A stretch of DNA of 64,000 bases from an uncultured Clostridia bacterium (GTDB taxonomy: Bacteria > Bacillota > Clostridia > Oscillospirales > Acutalibacteraceae). How positions within the stretch are numbered: position 1 is the stretch's first letter; each line of letters opens with the position of its first letter. Shown here piece by piece: positions 1-8,475 of this stretch. The notes under the pieces are model-generated. The model did not search any database. It had not been told where the DNA came from and saw only the letters and a program-made list of their open reading frames with translations. The DNA is taken from the NCBI GenBank assembly GCA_937916195.1, contig CALFTO010000008.1, positions 1 through 64,000 of the forward strand. The letters are read 5' to 3'. Made by a program: the position numbers and the translations under genes.

Positions 1-383
1 ATGTATCAAATACACTTAAAATAAATGTTAATTCATTCGGATTTAAGTACGGAACGCCTAAAGACAGCGACCTTGTTTTTGATGTGCGTTGTCTTCCAAA
101 TCCTTTCTATGTTGCTGAGCTTAAGCACCATACCGGTCTTGAAGCACCTGTGCGTGATTATGTTATGGGCTTCGAGCAAGCGCAAGGTCTTGTGCCTAGG
201 CTTTTAGATTTAGTAAATTATCTTGTTCCGCTTTACAGAGCAGAGGGTAAAAGTCAGCTCACAATTTCAGTTGGTTGTACAGGCGGTAGACACCGTTCAG
301 TAGTTTTTGCAGAGATTGTTTATAATAGTATCAAAGAAAAAGGATACAACGTTTCAGTTTATCATCGTGATATAAACAGATAA
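1..383 (+). CDS. rapZ: RapZ/YvcJ family nucleotide-binding protein, C-terminal part (5' cut by window)
   Basis: Only the last ~126 codons are in the window; the frame is open from the first base, so the start lies upstream. Visible residues include FGFKYGTP, DVRCLPNPFYV, a TGL-x-PV-DYVM stretch and GCTGGRHRSV, all characteristic of the RapZ C-terminal domain. The N-terminal Walker ATPase half is missing. In enterobacteria RapZ binds GlmZ sRNA and senses glucosamine-6-phosphate; in Firmicutes (YvcJ) the role is less clear. whiA follows after 11 bases. In many Firmicutes yvcK/mgfK sits between these two genes, and here it does not. Confidence 0.93.
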   Translation, partial: VSNTLKINVNSFGFKYGTPKDSDLVFDVRCLPNPFYVAELKHHTGLEAPVRDYVMGFEQAQGLVPRLLDLVNYLVPLYRAEGKSQLTISVGCTGGRHRSVVFAEIVYNSIKEKGYNVSVYHRDINR

Positions 384-394
384 GGATACATATA

Positions 395-1297
395 ATGTCA
401 TTTTCAGCAGATGTAAAAAATGAATTGCTTTTAATAGAAACAGAAAATGAATGCTGTCTGCACGCTTTGGCATACGGTATGATGCTCTTTTCCCGTGCTT
501 TTTCTTACTATGATATATCGTTGCTTACAGAACACGGCGGAATCGCCGAAAAATACTGTGAGCTTATGCAGAAGGTGTGCGGAGTAACACCAAAGCTTAT
601 TAAATCAGAAGCAGGCAAATATAAGGCAGAGGTACTCACTAAAGAGGATAGACTAAAGGTGTTAGAGACCTTTGGCTATGACAAAAAAAGTGGTACTTCA
701 CGTCTTAATTGGAGTAATATTGCCGACGAGTGTTGTAAAGTTTCTTTTTTAAGGGGTGCGTTTTTAACCTGTGGTACAGTAAATGACCCAAATAAGAATT
801 ATCATTTTGAATTTGTCGTGCCTTATCTCAATTTGAGTAAGGATTTAAAGCTTTTTATAAATGATTACGACGAACTTTCTGTTTCGCCTAAAACCATAAA
901 CAGAAATTCTAACTATGTAATCTATTTTAAAGACAGTGAATCAATTGAGGATTTACTTACTGTTATGGGTGCGCATAACTCCTCACTTGAGCTAATGGGC
1001 GTTAAAATGTATAAGGATGTACGCAATAATGTTAACAGAAAGCTGAATTTTGAAAGTGCAAACCTTGATAAAACTATCGATGCAGCTTCAAAGCAGATTG
1101 ATGCTATTTTACATATAAAAAATACGGTTGGTCTGTCTTTTTTAAGTGATGATTTAAAAGAAATCGCAGAAATAAGACTTGAAAACCCCGATATGTCATT
1201 GCGTGAGCTTTGTGAAAGTCTTTCAACGCCAATAACCCGTTCGGGTGTAAATCACAGACTTAAAAAAATATGCAGTATTTCTGAACAAATCAAGTAA
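395..1297 (+). CDS. whiA: DNA-binding protein WhiA
   Basis: The 300-residue protein starts MSFSADVKNELL, the conserved WhiA opening (SFS-x-x-VK-x-EL). The N-terminal two thirds correspond to the degenerate LAGLIDADG homing-endonuclease fold. The last ~65 residues, from DLKEIAEIRLENPD to SGVNHRLKKI, form the helix-turn-helix domain. Length is normal for the family. In actinobacteria WhiA is a sporulation transcription factor; in Firmicutes it binds DNA and affects division and chromosome segregation. It is likely co-transcribed with rapZ (11-base gap) and with the signal peptidases 15 bases downstream. Confidence 0.96.
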   Translation: MSFSADVKNELLLIETENECCLHALAYGMMLFSRAFSYYDISLLTEHGGIAEKYCELMQKVCGVTPKLIKSEAGKYKAEVLTKEDRLKVLETFGYDKKSGTSRLNWSNIADECCKVSFLRGAFLTCGTVNDPNKNYHFEFVVPYLNLSKDLKLFINDYDELSVSPKTINRNSNYVIYFKDSESIEDLLTVMGAHNSSLELMGVKMYKDVRNNVNRKLNFESANLDKTIDAASKQIDAILHIKNTVGLSFLSDDLKEIAEIRLENPDMSLRELCESLSTPITRSGVNHRLKKICSISEQIK

Positions 1298-1312
1298 AAG
1301 TTTAAAGGTGAT

Positions 1313-1903
1313 ATGATGAGAAAAAGAGAAGAATTTGAAATCTCCTTTGAAACAACTGAAGAAAAAAGTAAAAAAAGCCTATGGAGTACGGTCTATGAAT
1401 GGCTTGATTCTCCCGTGTACGCGGTTTTGCTTATTTTAATAATATTTACCTTCTTTGTGCGCGTTGTTGGGGTTAACGGCGAATCTATGATGCCTACACT
1501 CAAAAATGGCGATTGGCTGACGGTAAGTGCTGTAACAACCGAGGTTGAGCGTGGGGATATTGTGATTGTAACTCAACCCAATACCCTTAATGAGCCCCTT
1601 ATAAAGCGAGTAATTGCCAAGGGCGGAGATACAATAAATATTGATTTCACTATGGGTACTGTAACTGTTAACGGTGAAGTGCAAAACGAGCCTTATATTG
1701 CAGAAATGACTATGCGCAAAGGCGATTTTAAAGGTGAAACGGTAATTCCCGAGGGTATGTTGTTTGTTATGGGTGATAACCGTAATAATTCTCTTGATAG
1801 CCGTTTTGATGTTGTAGGGCTTATTGATGAGCGATATGTACTTGGCGTTGCCCAAGTAAGAATTTTCCCATTTGGTGATTGGAACATTAGTGACTATGAA
1901 TGA
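1313..1903 (+). CDS. lepB: Signal peptidase I (first of two tandem copies)
   Basis: Type I signal peptidase of 196 residues, which cleaves signal peptides of secreted proteins at the outer membrane face. One transmembrane segment (about residues 34-52) follows a charged cytoplasmic tail. The catalytic serine is in NGESMMPT (about S58) and the general-base lysine in PLIKRVIA (about K98). The family box MGDNRNNSLDSR is intact. An AAAGGTG ribosome binding site precedes two adjacent ATGs at 1313 and 1316. The gene overlaps the second copy by 8 bases. Confidence 0.95.
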   Translation: MMRKREEFEISFETTEEKSKKSLWSTVYEWLDSPVYAVLLILIIFTFFVRVVGVNGESMMPTLKNGDWLTVSAVTTEVERGDIVIVTQPNTLNEPLIKRVIAKGGDTINIDFTMGTVTVNGEVQNEPYIAEMTMRKGDFKGETVIPEGMLFVMGDNRNNSLDSRFDVVGLIDERYVLGVAQVRIFPFGDWNISDYE

Positions 1904-2453
1904 TAATAAAAACAAAAAAATTGAATCAGTTTATGACTTTGCAGGAATAATTGTAACAGCATTACTTTCTGTATGTGTGATTTTTACATTCTTTTTCAAA
2001 ATTTCTACCGTTGTCGGTCAATCTATGGAAAACACCCTGCATGGCGGTGATAATGTAATAATCAGCGCAATTAATTCCGACATTGAATATGGTGATGTAG
2101 TTGTTGTTTCTCAACCAAATTACTATGAAAAGGTGCTTATTAAGAGAGTAATTGCGGTTGGTGGTCAAACTGTTTATTTTGACCGTCTTACCGGCAAGGT
2201 TGTTGTTGATGGCGAGCAAATAGACGAGCCATATATTAAAGAAAATATGGAGTTTACTTACTCAATGACTAAAACCTATGCCGTGCCCGAAGGTATGCTT
2301 TTTGTTATGGGTGATAACCGTAACGAGTCTGCAGATAGTAGGGATTCATATATCGGAATGATTGATGAAAGATATGTTGTAGGTAAGGTGTTATATAGAG
2401 TAGGGGATTTAAACCTGTTTAATTCCAATTTTGAGGAGATTAAAAATGGCTGA
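1896..2453 (+). CDS. lepB: Signal peptidase I (second tandem copy)
   Basis: Second type I signal peptidase, 185 residues from the ATG at 1896. A TTG at 1872 would add eight residues, but it lies inside the previous gene and lacks a better ribosome site. The membrane segment is about residues 14-37; the catalytic serine is in GQSMENT (about S43), the lysine in LIKRVIAV (about K83), and the box MGDNRNESADSR is present. It is clearly paralogous to the upstream copy but considerably diverged, so this is an old duplication and perhaps a difference in substrates. The stop overlaps the start of rbgA by 8 bases. Confidence 0.95.
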   Translation: MNDNKNKKIESVYDFAGIIVTALLSVCVIFTFFFKISTVVGQSMENTLHGGDNVIISAINSDIEYGDVVVVSQPNYYEKVLIKRVIAVGGQTVYFDRLTGKVVVDGEQIDEPYIKENMEFTYSMTKTYAVPEGMLFVMGDNRNESADSRDSYIGMIDERYVVGKVLYRVGDLNLFNSNFEEIKNG

Positions 2454-3315
2454 TACTCAAAAGCAAATTGTACAGTGGTTTCCGGGGCATATGGCAAAAA
2501 CACGCCGTCTCATCAAAGAAAGTCTCTCACTTGTTGACGGTGTGACAGAAATTATTGACGCTCGAATTCCATATAGCAGTTCAAATCCTGAGCTTGAAGA
2601 ATTAATCAATAACAAGCCACGCATAGTTTTACTCAATAAATGTGACCTTGCTGATAAAAACACCACAAATCAGTGGGTAGAATACTACAAGAAAAAGGGT
2701 GTACGTGCAATTCCTGTTGATTGTCGCACAGGAAAAGGTCTTAATAATTATATTGTAGCAGTTCGCGAAGTCCTTAAAGATGTTATAAAGAAAAACGAAG
2801 ACCGCGGAATGCCCGGTAAGGCTCTTCGTATTATGGTTGTGGGAATTCCCAATACTGGCAAATCCTCATTTATTAACCGTATGGCGAAATCTGCAAAGGC
2901 AAAGGTTGCTGACAAAGCGGGAGTAACCCGTAACAATCAATGGTTTGCAATAGGTAACGGTATTGAGCTTCTTGACACCCCCGGTGTTTTATGGCCTAAA
3001 TTTGATGACCAAAAGGTCGGCGACAGACTTGCATTTATTGGCTCTGTTAAAGACGAAATTCTTGATATTGAAACTCTTGCAGTTAGACTTTTAGAGGTTA
3101 TGATAGCCGATTATCCCGAAAGACTTGCCGAACGCTATAAAATCGCTGATTTTTCAGATAAAGAGGCTTGGGAAGTTCTCGAAATGATTGGTAAAAAACG
3201 CGGCATGATGATTCGTGGCGGTGAAATTGATACAGAACGTGTGTCAGTAATGCTTCTTGACGAATACCGTGGCGGTAAGCTCGGCACTATTTCTCTTGAA
3301 AGACCGGAGATTTAA
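2446..3315 (+). CDS. rbgA: Ribosome biogenesis GTPase RbgA (YlqF)
   Basis: Circularly permuted GTPase of 289 residues that acts in late 50S subunit assembly. The motif order is permuted as expected: G4 (LLNKCDLA) precedes G1 (GIPNTGKSS) and G3 (DTPG). The N-terminal WFPGHMAKTRR signature is intact, and the C-terminal ANTAR-like RNA-binding tail follows. The ATG at 2446 is chosen because a GAGGAG site sits 7 bases upstream; a TTG at 2431 would overlap that site. Part of the lepB-lepB-rbgA-rnhB-yraN run with overlaps or 3-base gaps. Confidence 0.96.
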   Translation: MADTQKQIVQWFPGHMAKTRRLIKESLSLVDGVTEIIDARIPYSSSNPELEELINNKPRIVLLNKCDLADKNTTNQWVEYYKKKGVRAIPVDCRTGKGLNNYIVAVREVLKDVIKKNEDRGMPGKALRIMVVGIPNTGKSSFINRMAKSAKAKVADKAGVTRNNQWFAIGNGIELLDTPGVLWPKFDDQKVGDRLAFIGSVKDEILDIETLAVRLLEVMIADYPERLAERYKIADFSDKEAWEVLEMIGKKRGMMIRGGEIDTERVSVMLLDEYRGGKLGTISLERPEI

Positions 3316-3318
3316 TTT

Positions 3319-3927
3319 ATGGATTACTCTTATGAAAATAATGCTCTTTTAAATGGATATAAAACTGTATGCGGAATTGACGAAGCAGGCAGAGGTCCAC
3401 TTGCAGGTCCTGTTTATGCGGCGGCAGTAATTCTGCCCACAGGTCTTGAGATTGAAGGGCTTAATGATTCAAAAAAATTAAGTGAGAAAAAGCGTGAGCA
3501 GTTATTTCCCATAATTTGTGAAAAGGCAATCGCTTATTCAATTGGTATCGCTACCGAAAAAGAAATTGACGAAATAAACATTCTCAATGCTACTTTTCTT
3601 GCTATGAAAAGAGCAGTTGAGGGTTTGAGTGTAAAGCCTGACTATGCTCTTGTTGATGGTAACCGCTATCCTAAAATCAGCAACGATATTAAAGAAGAGG
3701 TCGTTGTAAAAGGCGATGCAAAAAGTATGTCAATTGCGGCGGCATCAATTCTTGCAAAGGTTAGTCGTGACCGATTTATGCTTGAAGTTACTAAAGAATA
3801 TCCACAGTATTGCTTTGAACAGCATAAGGGCTATGGCACAAAGCTTCATTATGAAAAAATTCTTGAATATGGTCCCTCACCAATACATAGAATGACTTTC
3901 TTAAAGAAGCTTTACGGTGAAAAGTAA
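3319..3927 (+). CDS. rnhB: Ribonuclease HII
   Basis: Endonuclease of 202 residues that removes ribonucleotides and RNA from RNA:DNA hybrids. GIDEAGRGPLAGPV carries the first Asp-Glu metal ligands; later acidic residues are in YALVDGNR and VSRDRFM. The AAASILAKVSRD block is typical of type 2 RNase H. The gene starts 3 bases after rbgA and its stop shares one base with the yraN start, so the three are surely one transcript. Confidence 0.97.
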   Translation: MDYSYENNALLNGYKTVCGIDEAGRGPLAGPVYAAAVILPTGLEIEGLNDSKKLSEKKREQLFPIICEKAIAYSIGIATEKEIDEINILNATFLAMKRAVEGLSVKPDYALVDGNRYPKISNDIKEEVVVKGDAKSMSIAAASILAKVSRDRFMLEVTKEYPQYCFEQHKGYGTKLHYEKILEYGPSPIHRMTFLKKLYGEK

Positions 3928-4292
3928 TGGATACCCAACTTTTAGGTCGCTACGGTGAAATTCTCGCTTCACGGTATCTTCGTGAAAAGGGTTATTTAAT
4001 TCTTTCGGCACATTATAGTTGCCGTTTGGGTGAAATAGATTTGGTGGCAGAAGATAAAAAGCATATTTGCTTTGTTGAGGTTAAAACCCGAAGCGAAAAT
4101 ATGAAATATGCTCCTGCCGATGCGGTTGATATTTCAAAAAGACAAAAAATAGTTGCATCATCACAGCTGTATTTAAAGGATTATGAAATGAACCGTCAAC
4201 CAAGATATGATATTGTTGAGGTTTATTTTGAAAATGATGAGCCCGTTAAAATTAATCATATTGTGAATGCTTTTGATTCTAACGGAAATTAG
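3927..4292 (+). CDS. yraN: UPF0102 (YraN) family endonuclease-like protein
   Basis: Small protein of 121 residues of the YraN/UPF0102 family, which has a restriction endonuclease-like fold. The N-terminal LLGRYGEILASRYLREKGY and the catalytic-like GEIDLVAEDKKHICFVEVK (E-D-EVK pattern) are preserved. Its function is poorly defined; it usually sits next to rnhB, as here. It overlaps the rnhB stop by one base. It ends the operon, since thrC has its own promoter in the next gap. Confidence 0.93.
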   Translation: MDTQLLGRYGEILASRYLREKGYLILSAHYSCRLGEIDLVAEDKKHICFVEVKTRSENMKYAPADAVDISKRQKIVASSQLYLKDYEMNRQPRYDIVEVYFENDEPVKINHIVNAFDSNGN

Positions 4293-4294
4293 TG

Positions 4295-4323
4295 TTGAAA
4301 AACAAAATTTTATATGATAGAAT
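4295..4323 (+). promoter_or_regulatory. Sigma-A type promoter of thrC
   Basis: TTGAAA (4295-4300) and TAGAAT (4318-4323) are separated by 17 bases, about 25 bases before the thrC start. The elements lie in the short gap after yraN. Read by eye only; the start site is inferred. Confidence 0.6.
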
Positions 4324-4347
4324 ACCACACGAAAAGGATGTGTTTTT

Positions 4348-5841
4348 ATGTATTATACAAGTACAAGAGACAAATCAGTTCGCGTAACTGCGGCTGAAGC
4401 AATCGCAAAAGGAATTTCATCAGAGGGCGGACTTTTCGTCCCCACAGAAATCCCTTCTATTTCTCTTGGCTTTATAGAAAGTCTTGTGCCAATGAGCTAC
4501 ATTGAGCGTGCGAAAGCAGTTTTAAAGCTTTATCTCACAGATTTTACAGATGATGAGCTGTCTATGTGCGTTGAGGGGGCTTATAAAGAGGGAAAATTCA
4601 GTTCAGAAAAGGTAGCACCTCTTTATAAACTTTCTGATACAGCAAATGTTCTTGAACTTTGGCGCGGTCCTACATGTGCATTCAAGGATATGGCTCTTCA
4701 GCTTCTTCCTTATCTTCTCACAGTTTCAGCAGGCAAAACAGTTAAGGATACTGAAATTGTAATTCTCGTTGCAACTTCAGGCGATACAGGTAAAGCTGCC
4801 CTTGAAGGCTTTGCAGATGTTCCAAATACAAAAATTCTTGTGTTCTATCCTGTTGACGGCGTAAGCCCAATGCAGAAGCTTCAGATGACTACTCAGGAAG
4901 GCTCAAATGTAAGCGTTTGTGCAATTGAGGGCAACTTTGACGATGCACAGTCAGGTGTTAAGAAAATCTTTACCGATAAAGATATCGAAAAGAAGTTTAA
5001 GGAAAACGGACTTGCGTTTTCATCAGCTAACTCAATCAACTGGGGTCGTCTTGTTCCGCAGATTGTTTATTATGTATCTGCTTATTGCGATATGCTCGCA
5101 AACGGTGAGCTTAAAATCGGTGAGCCTATGAATGTTGTAGTTCCAACAGGTAACTTTGGTAACATTCTTGCAGCTTATTATGCAAAGAGAATGGGTGTAC
5201 CCGTAAAAACTCTTATTTGTGCTTCAAATGCAAATAATGTTCTTACAGACTTCCTCACAACAGGCACATACGACAAAAATCGTGATTTCTATTGCACAAC
5301 TTCACCATCAATGGATATTTTGATTTCAAGTAACCTTGAAAGACTTCTTTTCCACCTTTGCGGTGAGAATGATGTTCAGGTTGCAGAGTGGATGAATTCT
5401 CTTGCAAACGATGGTAAATATACAGTTTCAGCAGAAGTTGCAGACGAGGTTAAGAGCCTTTTTGCCGCAGGTTGCTGTGACGATGCCGAAACAAAGGCAA
5501 CTATCGGCAAGGTTTTTGCTGAAAAGAATTATCTTTGCGATACTCACACAGCAGTTGCAGTTAAGGTTTATGACGATTACAAGGCATCAACAGGGGATAA
5601 CACTCCCACAGTAATCGCTTCAACTGCTAACCCTTACAAATTTTCTGCAAGCGTGCTTTCAGCAATTACTGACGAAATCAAAGCAGATAACGAATTTGAT
5701 ATGGTAGAAGAGCTTTTTGAAAAGTCAAATGAGCCCGTACCATCACAGCTCGCAACTCTTAAAGGCAAAACACCTCGTTTTACAAATGTGGCTAAAAAAG
5801 AGGATATGAAACAAGTTGTTTTTGATATGTTAGGAATCTAA
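4348..5841 (+). CDS. thrC: Threonine synthase
   Basis: PLP enzyme of 497 residues that converts O-phosphohomoserine to threonine. The N-terminal YYTSTRDKSVRVTAAEAIAKG and GLFVPTEIP blocks are typical of the longer type I threonine synthase. The PLP lysine is K113 in CAFKDMALQ, and VATSGDTGKAA is the phosphate-binding region. AAGGATG upstream supports the ATG at 4348. The gene is monocistronic, with its own promoter and a strong terminator. I see no T-box-like leader in the short upstream gap. Confidence 0.96.
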   Translation: MYYTSTRDKSVRVTAAEAIAKGISSEGGLFVPTEIPSISLGFIESLVPMSYIERAKAVLKLYLTDFTDDELSMCVEGAYKEGKFSSEKVAPLYKLSDTANVLELWRGPTCAFKDMALQLLPYLLTVSAGKTVKDTEIVILVATSGDTGKAALEGFADVPNTKILVFYPVDGVSPMQKLQMTTQEGSNVSVCAIEGNFDDAQSGVKKIFTDKDIEKKFKENGLAFSSANSINWGRLVPQIVYYVSAYCDMLANGELKIGEPMNVVVPTGNFGNILAAYYAKRMGVPVKTLICASNANNVLTDFLTTGTYDKNRDFYCTTSPSMDILISSNLERLLFHLCGENDVQVAEWMNSLANDGKYTVSAEVADEVKSLFAAGCCDDAETKATIGKVFAEKNYLCDTHTAVAVKVYDDYKASTGDNTPTVIASTANPYKFSASVLSAITDEIKADNEFDMVEELFEKSNEPVPSQLATLKGKTPRFTNVAKKEDMKQVVFDMLGI

Positions 5842-5854
5842 CCTTATAAAACTT

Positions 5855-5897
5855 ATGCGGAACCCCAACAGCTTGTTTTCGGGATTCCGCATTTTTA
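5855..5897 (+). terminator. Intrinsic terminator after thrC (probably bidirectional)
   Basis: A 12-base inverted repeat (5855-5866 with 5881-5892, one G-T style mismatch) has a 14-base loop and is followed by a T run. The minus-strand DUF1540 gene ends at 5902, so this hairpin lies between convergent genes and may serve both. Confidence 0.85.
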
Positions 5898-5901
5898 ATT
5901 G

Positions 5902-6063
5902 CTATTTGTTTTCAGCCTTCATTTTAAATGTTGCACATCTTGTGTCGTCACAACAGCAAGCGTTCTGTGTGCCTACCTTAATTCCGTCTGCGGTGCAGTT
6001 CATATGGCCGTCATTGTAAGTGCAATGATATGCGTCGCAGGTAATATTTCTGTTCTTATCCAT
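5902..6063 (-). CDS. DUF1540 family small cysteine-rich protein
   Basis: A 53-residue gene read on the minus strand, starting MDKNRNITCDAYHCTYNDG. Cysteines fall at about positions 9, 14, 23, 36, 37, 38 and 43, with C-x4-C early and a CCC triplet late. This fits the DUF1540 pattern (I-x-C-x4-C-x-YN ... C-A-x-x-I-x-V), short putative metal-binding proteins common in Clostridia. A perfect AAAGGAGG ribosome site lies 8 bases before the ATG, strong support for a gene this short. No function is known. It is transcribed convergently with thrC. Confidence 0.85.
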   Translation of the reverse strand: MDKNRNITCDAYHCTYNDGHMNCTADGIKVGTQNACCCDDTRCATFKMKAENK

Positions 6064-6131
6064 CTCGTTAACCTCCTTTCAGATATATTTTTTGAAAGAA
6101 AAACTTGATTATTCATAGGAGATTTTACTTT

Positions 6132-6824
6132 ATGTCTGTTTACGCAATCGGTGATACTCATCTTTCCTTTTCTGTTGATAAACCAATGGATATTTTCAAA
6201 GGTTGGGATGATTATGCTCTTCGCCTTGAAAACAATTGGCAAAGACTTGTTTCACCCGAAGATACAGTTATAATAAATGGTGATATTTCCTGGGCAATGA
6301 GCCTTGAGGAAGCAGAAAAGGATTTTGAATTTTTAAACAGACTTAACGGTACAAAAATTATCTCAAAGGGTAATCATGATTATTGGTGGAATACTGTAAC
6401 AAAAATGGAAAAGTTTTTTAAAGAAAAAGGCTTTGATACTTTGAAAATTCTTCATAATAACGCTTATAGAGTTGGCAATATCTCAATTGCAGGTTCTCGC
6501 GGTTGGTTCTTTGATGCAGAAAAAGAAAATGTTGATAAAATTATGGCTCGCGAGTGCGCCCGTCTTCAGCGTTCAATTGACGAGGCTAAAAAGCTCGGCG
6601 GTGAAACAGTGGTTTTTCTTCACTATCCGCCAGTAAGTCTTACAAAAGATTGTGACCCGATTTTTGATGTGATTAAGAAAAACGAAATAAGCCGTTGCTA
6701 TTATGGTCACCTTCACGGCGGTGCTACAAAGCTTGCCGTTAACGGCGAAAAAAATGGTGTGAATTTTCGACTTATTTCTGCCGATTACCTTGAATTTTGT
6801 CCGTTCCTTATCAGTTTAGACTGA
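6132..6824 (+). CDS. Metallophosphoesterase, calcineurin-like
   Basis: Protein of 230 residues with the whole calcineurin-like metal site: GDTHLS, NGDISWAMS, GNHDYWW, HYPP and YGHLHGG. No signal peptide, so cytoplasmic. It belongs to the clostridial group of small serine/threonine-phosphatase-like proteins whose substrate is unknown. The ATG at 6132 follows an AGGAG site; a TTG at 6105 would place that site inside the gene. It stands alone between the DUF1540 gene and the tig promoter. Confidence 0.9.
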   Translation: MSVYAIGDTHLSFSVDKPMDIFKGWDDYALRLENNWQRLVSPEDTVIINGDISWAMSLEEAEKDFEFLNRLNGTKIISKGNHDYWWNTVTKMEKFFKEKGFDTLKILHNNAYRVGNISIAGSRGWFFDAEKENVDKIMARECARLQRSIDEAKKLGGETVVFLHYPPVSLTKDCDPIFDVIKKNEISRCYYGHLHGGATKLAVNGEKNGVNFRLISADYLEFCPFLISLD

Positions 6825-6883
6825 TTTTGCGTCAAAATACCTCGGTTTTTCTTAAATGTTAAAGAAAAAACTTAAGGAAAATA

Positions 6884-6912
6884 TTGTATTTAATTTTTTT
6901 CTGTGATATAAT
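6884..6912 (+). promoter_or_regulatory. Promoter of tig
   Basis: A perfect TATAAT (6907-6912) lies 17 bases after a weak TTGTAT (6884-6889), about 60 bases before the tig start. The surrounding gap is very AT-rich. Confidence 0.55.
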
Positions 6913-6971
6913 ATCGTGAATATTGCGGTATAGCAAATAAGTACAACAATAGTATTCAGGAGGAATATTAA

Positions 6972-8378
6972 ATGTTAAAATCATCAAACAAGGTAGAAAC
7001 AAATGTCTACCAGCTTGAAATCTCAATTGACGGTGAAAAGTTTGAGGCTGCTGTTCAGAAAGCTTACCTCAAGCAGAGAAAAGATATCGTCATCAAGGGT
7101 TTCAGAAAGGGTAAAGCACCCAGAAACTTTATTGAAAGAATTTACGGCGAAGGCGTTTTCTATGAAGATGCTCTCGAAATCCTTTATCCCGAGGTAGTAA
7201 GTGAAGCAATCACAGAGTCAGGTCTTGACGTTGTTGGTATGCCTTTTGACCTCGATGTTCCCGAAATCGGCAAAAACGGTGTTGAGCTTGTTCTCAAGGT
7301 TACAGTTAAGCCTGAAGCAAAGCTTGGCGAGTACAAGGGACTTAAGGCTACAAAGCCCTCAACTAAGGTTTCAGCTGACGAAGTAAAGACAGAACTTGCA
7401 AGAATGCAGGAGCAGAACTCAAGAATGGTTGACGCAAGTGACCGTGCAGTTAAGAACGGCGATACAACAGTTATCGACTTTGAAGGTTTTGTTAACGGCG
7501 TTGCATTTGACGGCGGTAAGGCTGAAAAATATGAGCTTGTTATCGGTAGCGGTTCATTCATTCCCGGCTTTGAAGACCAGATTATCGGCCACAAGGTTGA
7601 CGAGGAATTCGATGTAAATGTTACTTTCCCTGCAGAATATCAAGAAAACCTTGCTTCTAAAGATGCTGTTTTCAAGATTAAGCTTCACGAAATCAGAGTT
7701 AAAGAGCTTCCCGCACTTGATGATGACTTCGCAAAGGATGTAAGTGAATTCGATACACTTGACGAGCTTAAAAAGAGCGTTAAGGCTCAGCTTGAAGAAC
7801 ACAAAAAGGCTGACGCTGACAATAAGGTAACTAACGACCTTCTTGAAGAAGTAGTTAAGGGCGTAGAAGTTGAAATCCCCGAGGTTATGGTTGAAGAAGC
7901 AATCGACAACATCGTTAATGATTTCAATTACAGACTTCAAGCTCAGGGCTTAAACCTTGACACATACCTTATGTACACAGGTATGGAAATGAAGGCATTC
8001 AGAGACGGTTATAAAGAAAATGCAGAATCTCAGGTGAAACTCTCTCTTGCTCTTGAAGCAATTATCAAGGCAGAGGGTATTGAAGCTACTGAAGATGAGC
8101 TCAATGAAGAATATGAGAAGCTTGCAAAGACATACAATATGGATGTTGAGCAGATTAAGAAGGCTATCGGTGCTGATGCACTTTCTGGCGACATCAAGTC
8201 AAGAAAAGCAATTGAGCTTGTTAAGGCTAACGCAGTTGTAACAGAAGAAAAGAAGACAGCAGCTAAAAAGCCTGCTGCAAAGAAAAAGGCAGATGCTGAG
8301 GGCGAAGAGCCCGCAGAAAAGCCTGCAAAGAAGCCCGCAGCCAAGAAAACAACAAAGAAAAAGGCTGACGAGGAATAA
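6972..8378 (+). CDS. tig: Trigger factor with lysine/alanine-rich C-terminal tail
   Basis: Ribosome-associated chaperone and peptidyl-prolyl isomerase, 468 residues. The N-terminal ribosome-binding domain contains GFRKGKAPR (about residues 43-51). The FKBP-like domain follows (about 150-245, DTTVIDFEGFVNG and GSFIPGFEDQIIG), then the helical C-terminal chaperone domain. From about residue 425 the protein carries an extra ~44-residue tail of KK, PAAKK and PAKK repeats, like a histone H1 tail; most trigger factors lack it. AGGAGG precedes the ATG. clpP and clpX follow, the usual Firmicutes order. Confidence 0.96.
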   Translation: MLKSSNKVETNVYQLEISIDGEKFEAAVQKAYLKQRKDIVIKGFRKGKAPRNFIERIYGEGVFYEDALEILYPEVVSEAITESGLDVVGMPFDLDVPEIGKNGVELVLKVTVKPEAKLGEYKGLKATKPSTKVSADEVKTELARMQEQNSRMVDASDRAVKNGDTTVIDFEGFVNGVAFDGGKAEKYELVIGSGSFIPGFEDQIIGHKVDEEFDVNVTFPAEYQENLASKDAVFKIKLHEIRVKELPALDDDFAKDVSEFDTLDELKKSVKAQLEEHKKADADNKVTNDLLEEVVKGVEVEIPEVMVEEAIDNIVNDFNYRLQAQGLNLDTYLMYTGMEMKAFRDGYKENAESQVKLSLALEAIIKAEGIEATEDELNEEYEKLAKTYNMDVEQIKKAIGADALSGDIKSRKAIELVKANAVVTEEKKTAAKKPAAKKKADAEGEEPAEKPAKKPAAKKTTKKKADEE

Positions 8379-8410
8379 TTATCAGTAAATAATTATATGT
8401 ATAAGCGTTG

Positions 8411-8446
8411 AAGAATTGTCCAATAATCAAAGGGCGATTCTTTAAT
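8411..8446 (+). terminator. Hairpin between tig and clpP, possible attenuator
   Basis: Positions 8411-8421 can pair with 8432-8442 (11 pairs including G-T wobbles) around a 10-base loop. Only a broken T run follows, so termination is probably partial. That would let tig be expressed above clpPX. Confidence 0.45.
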
Positions 8447-8475
8447 GCTTTTAAGGATTTTAAGGAGGTTATATT

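Noticed and set aside
1436..1915. Long minus-strand reading frame opposite the first signal peptidase (159 codons)
   Set aside because: Lies wholly antisense to a well supported gene, has no ribosome site and matches no family pattern.
7554..7940. 128-codon minus-strand frame opposite tig
   Set aside because: Antisense to a conserved gene, rich in Phe and Leu from codon complementarity, no initiation signal.
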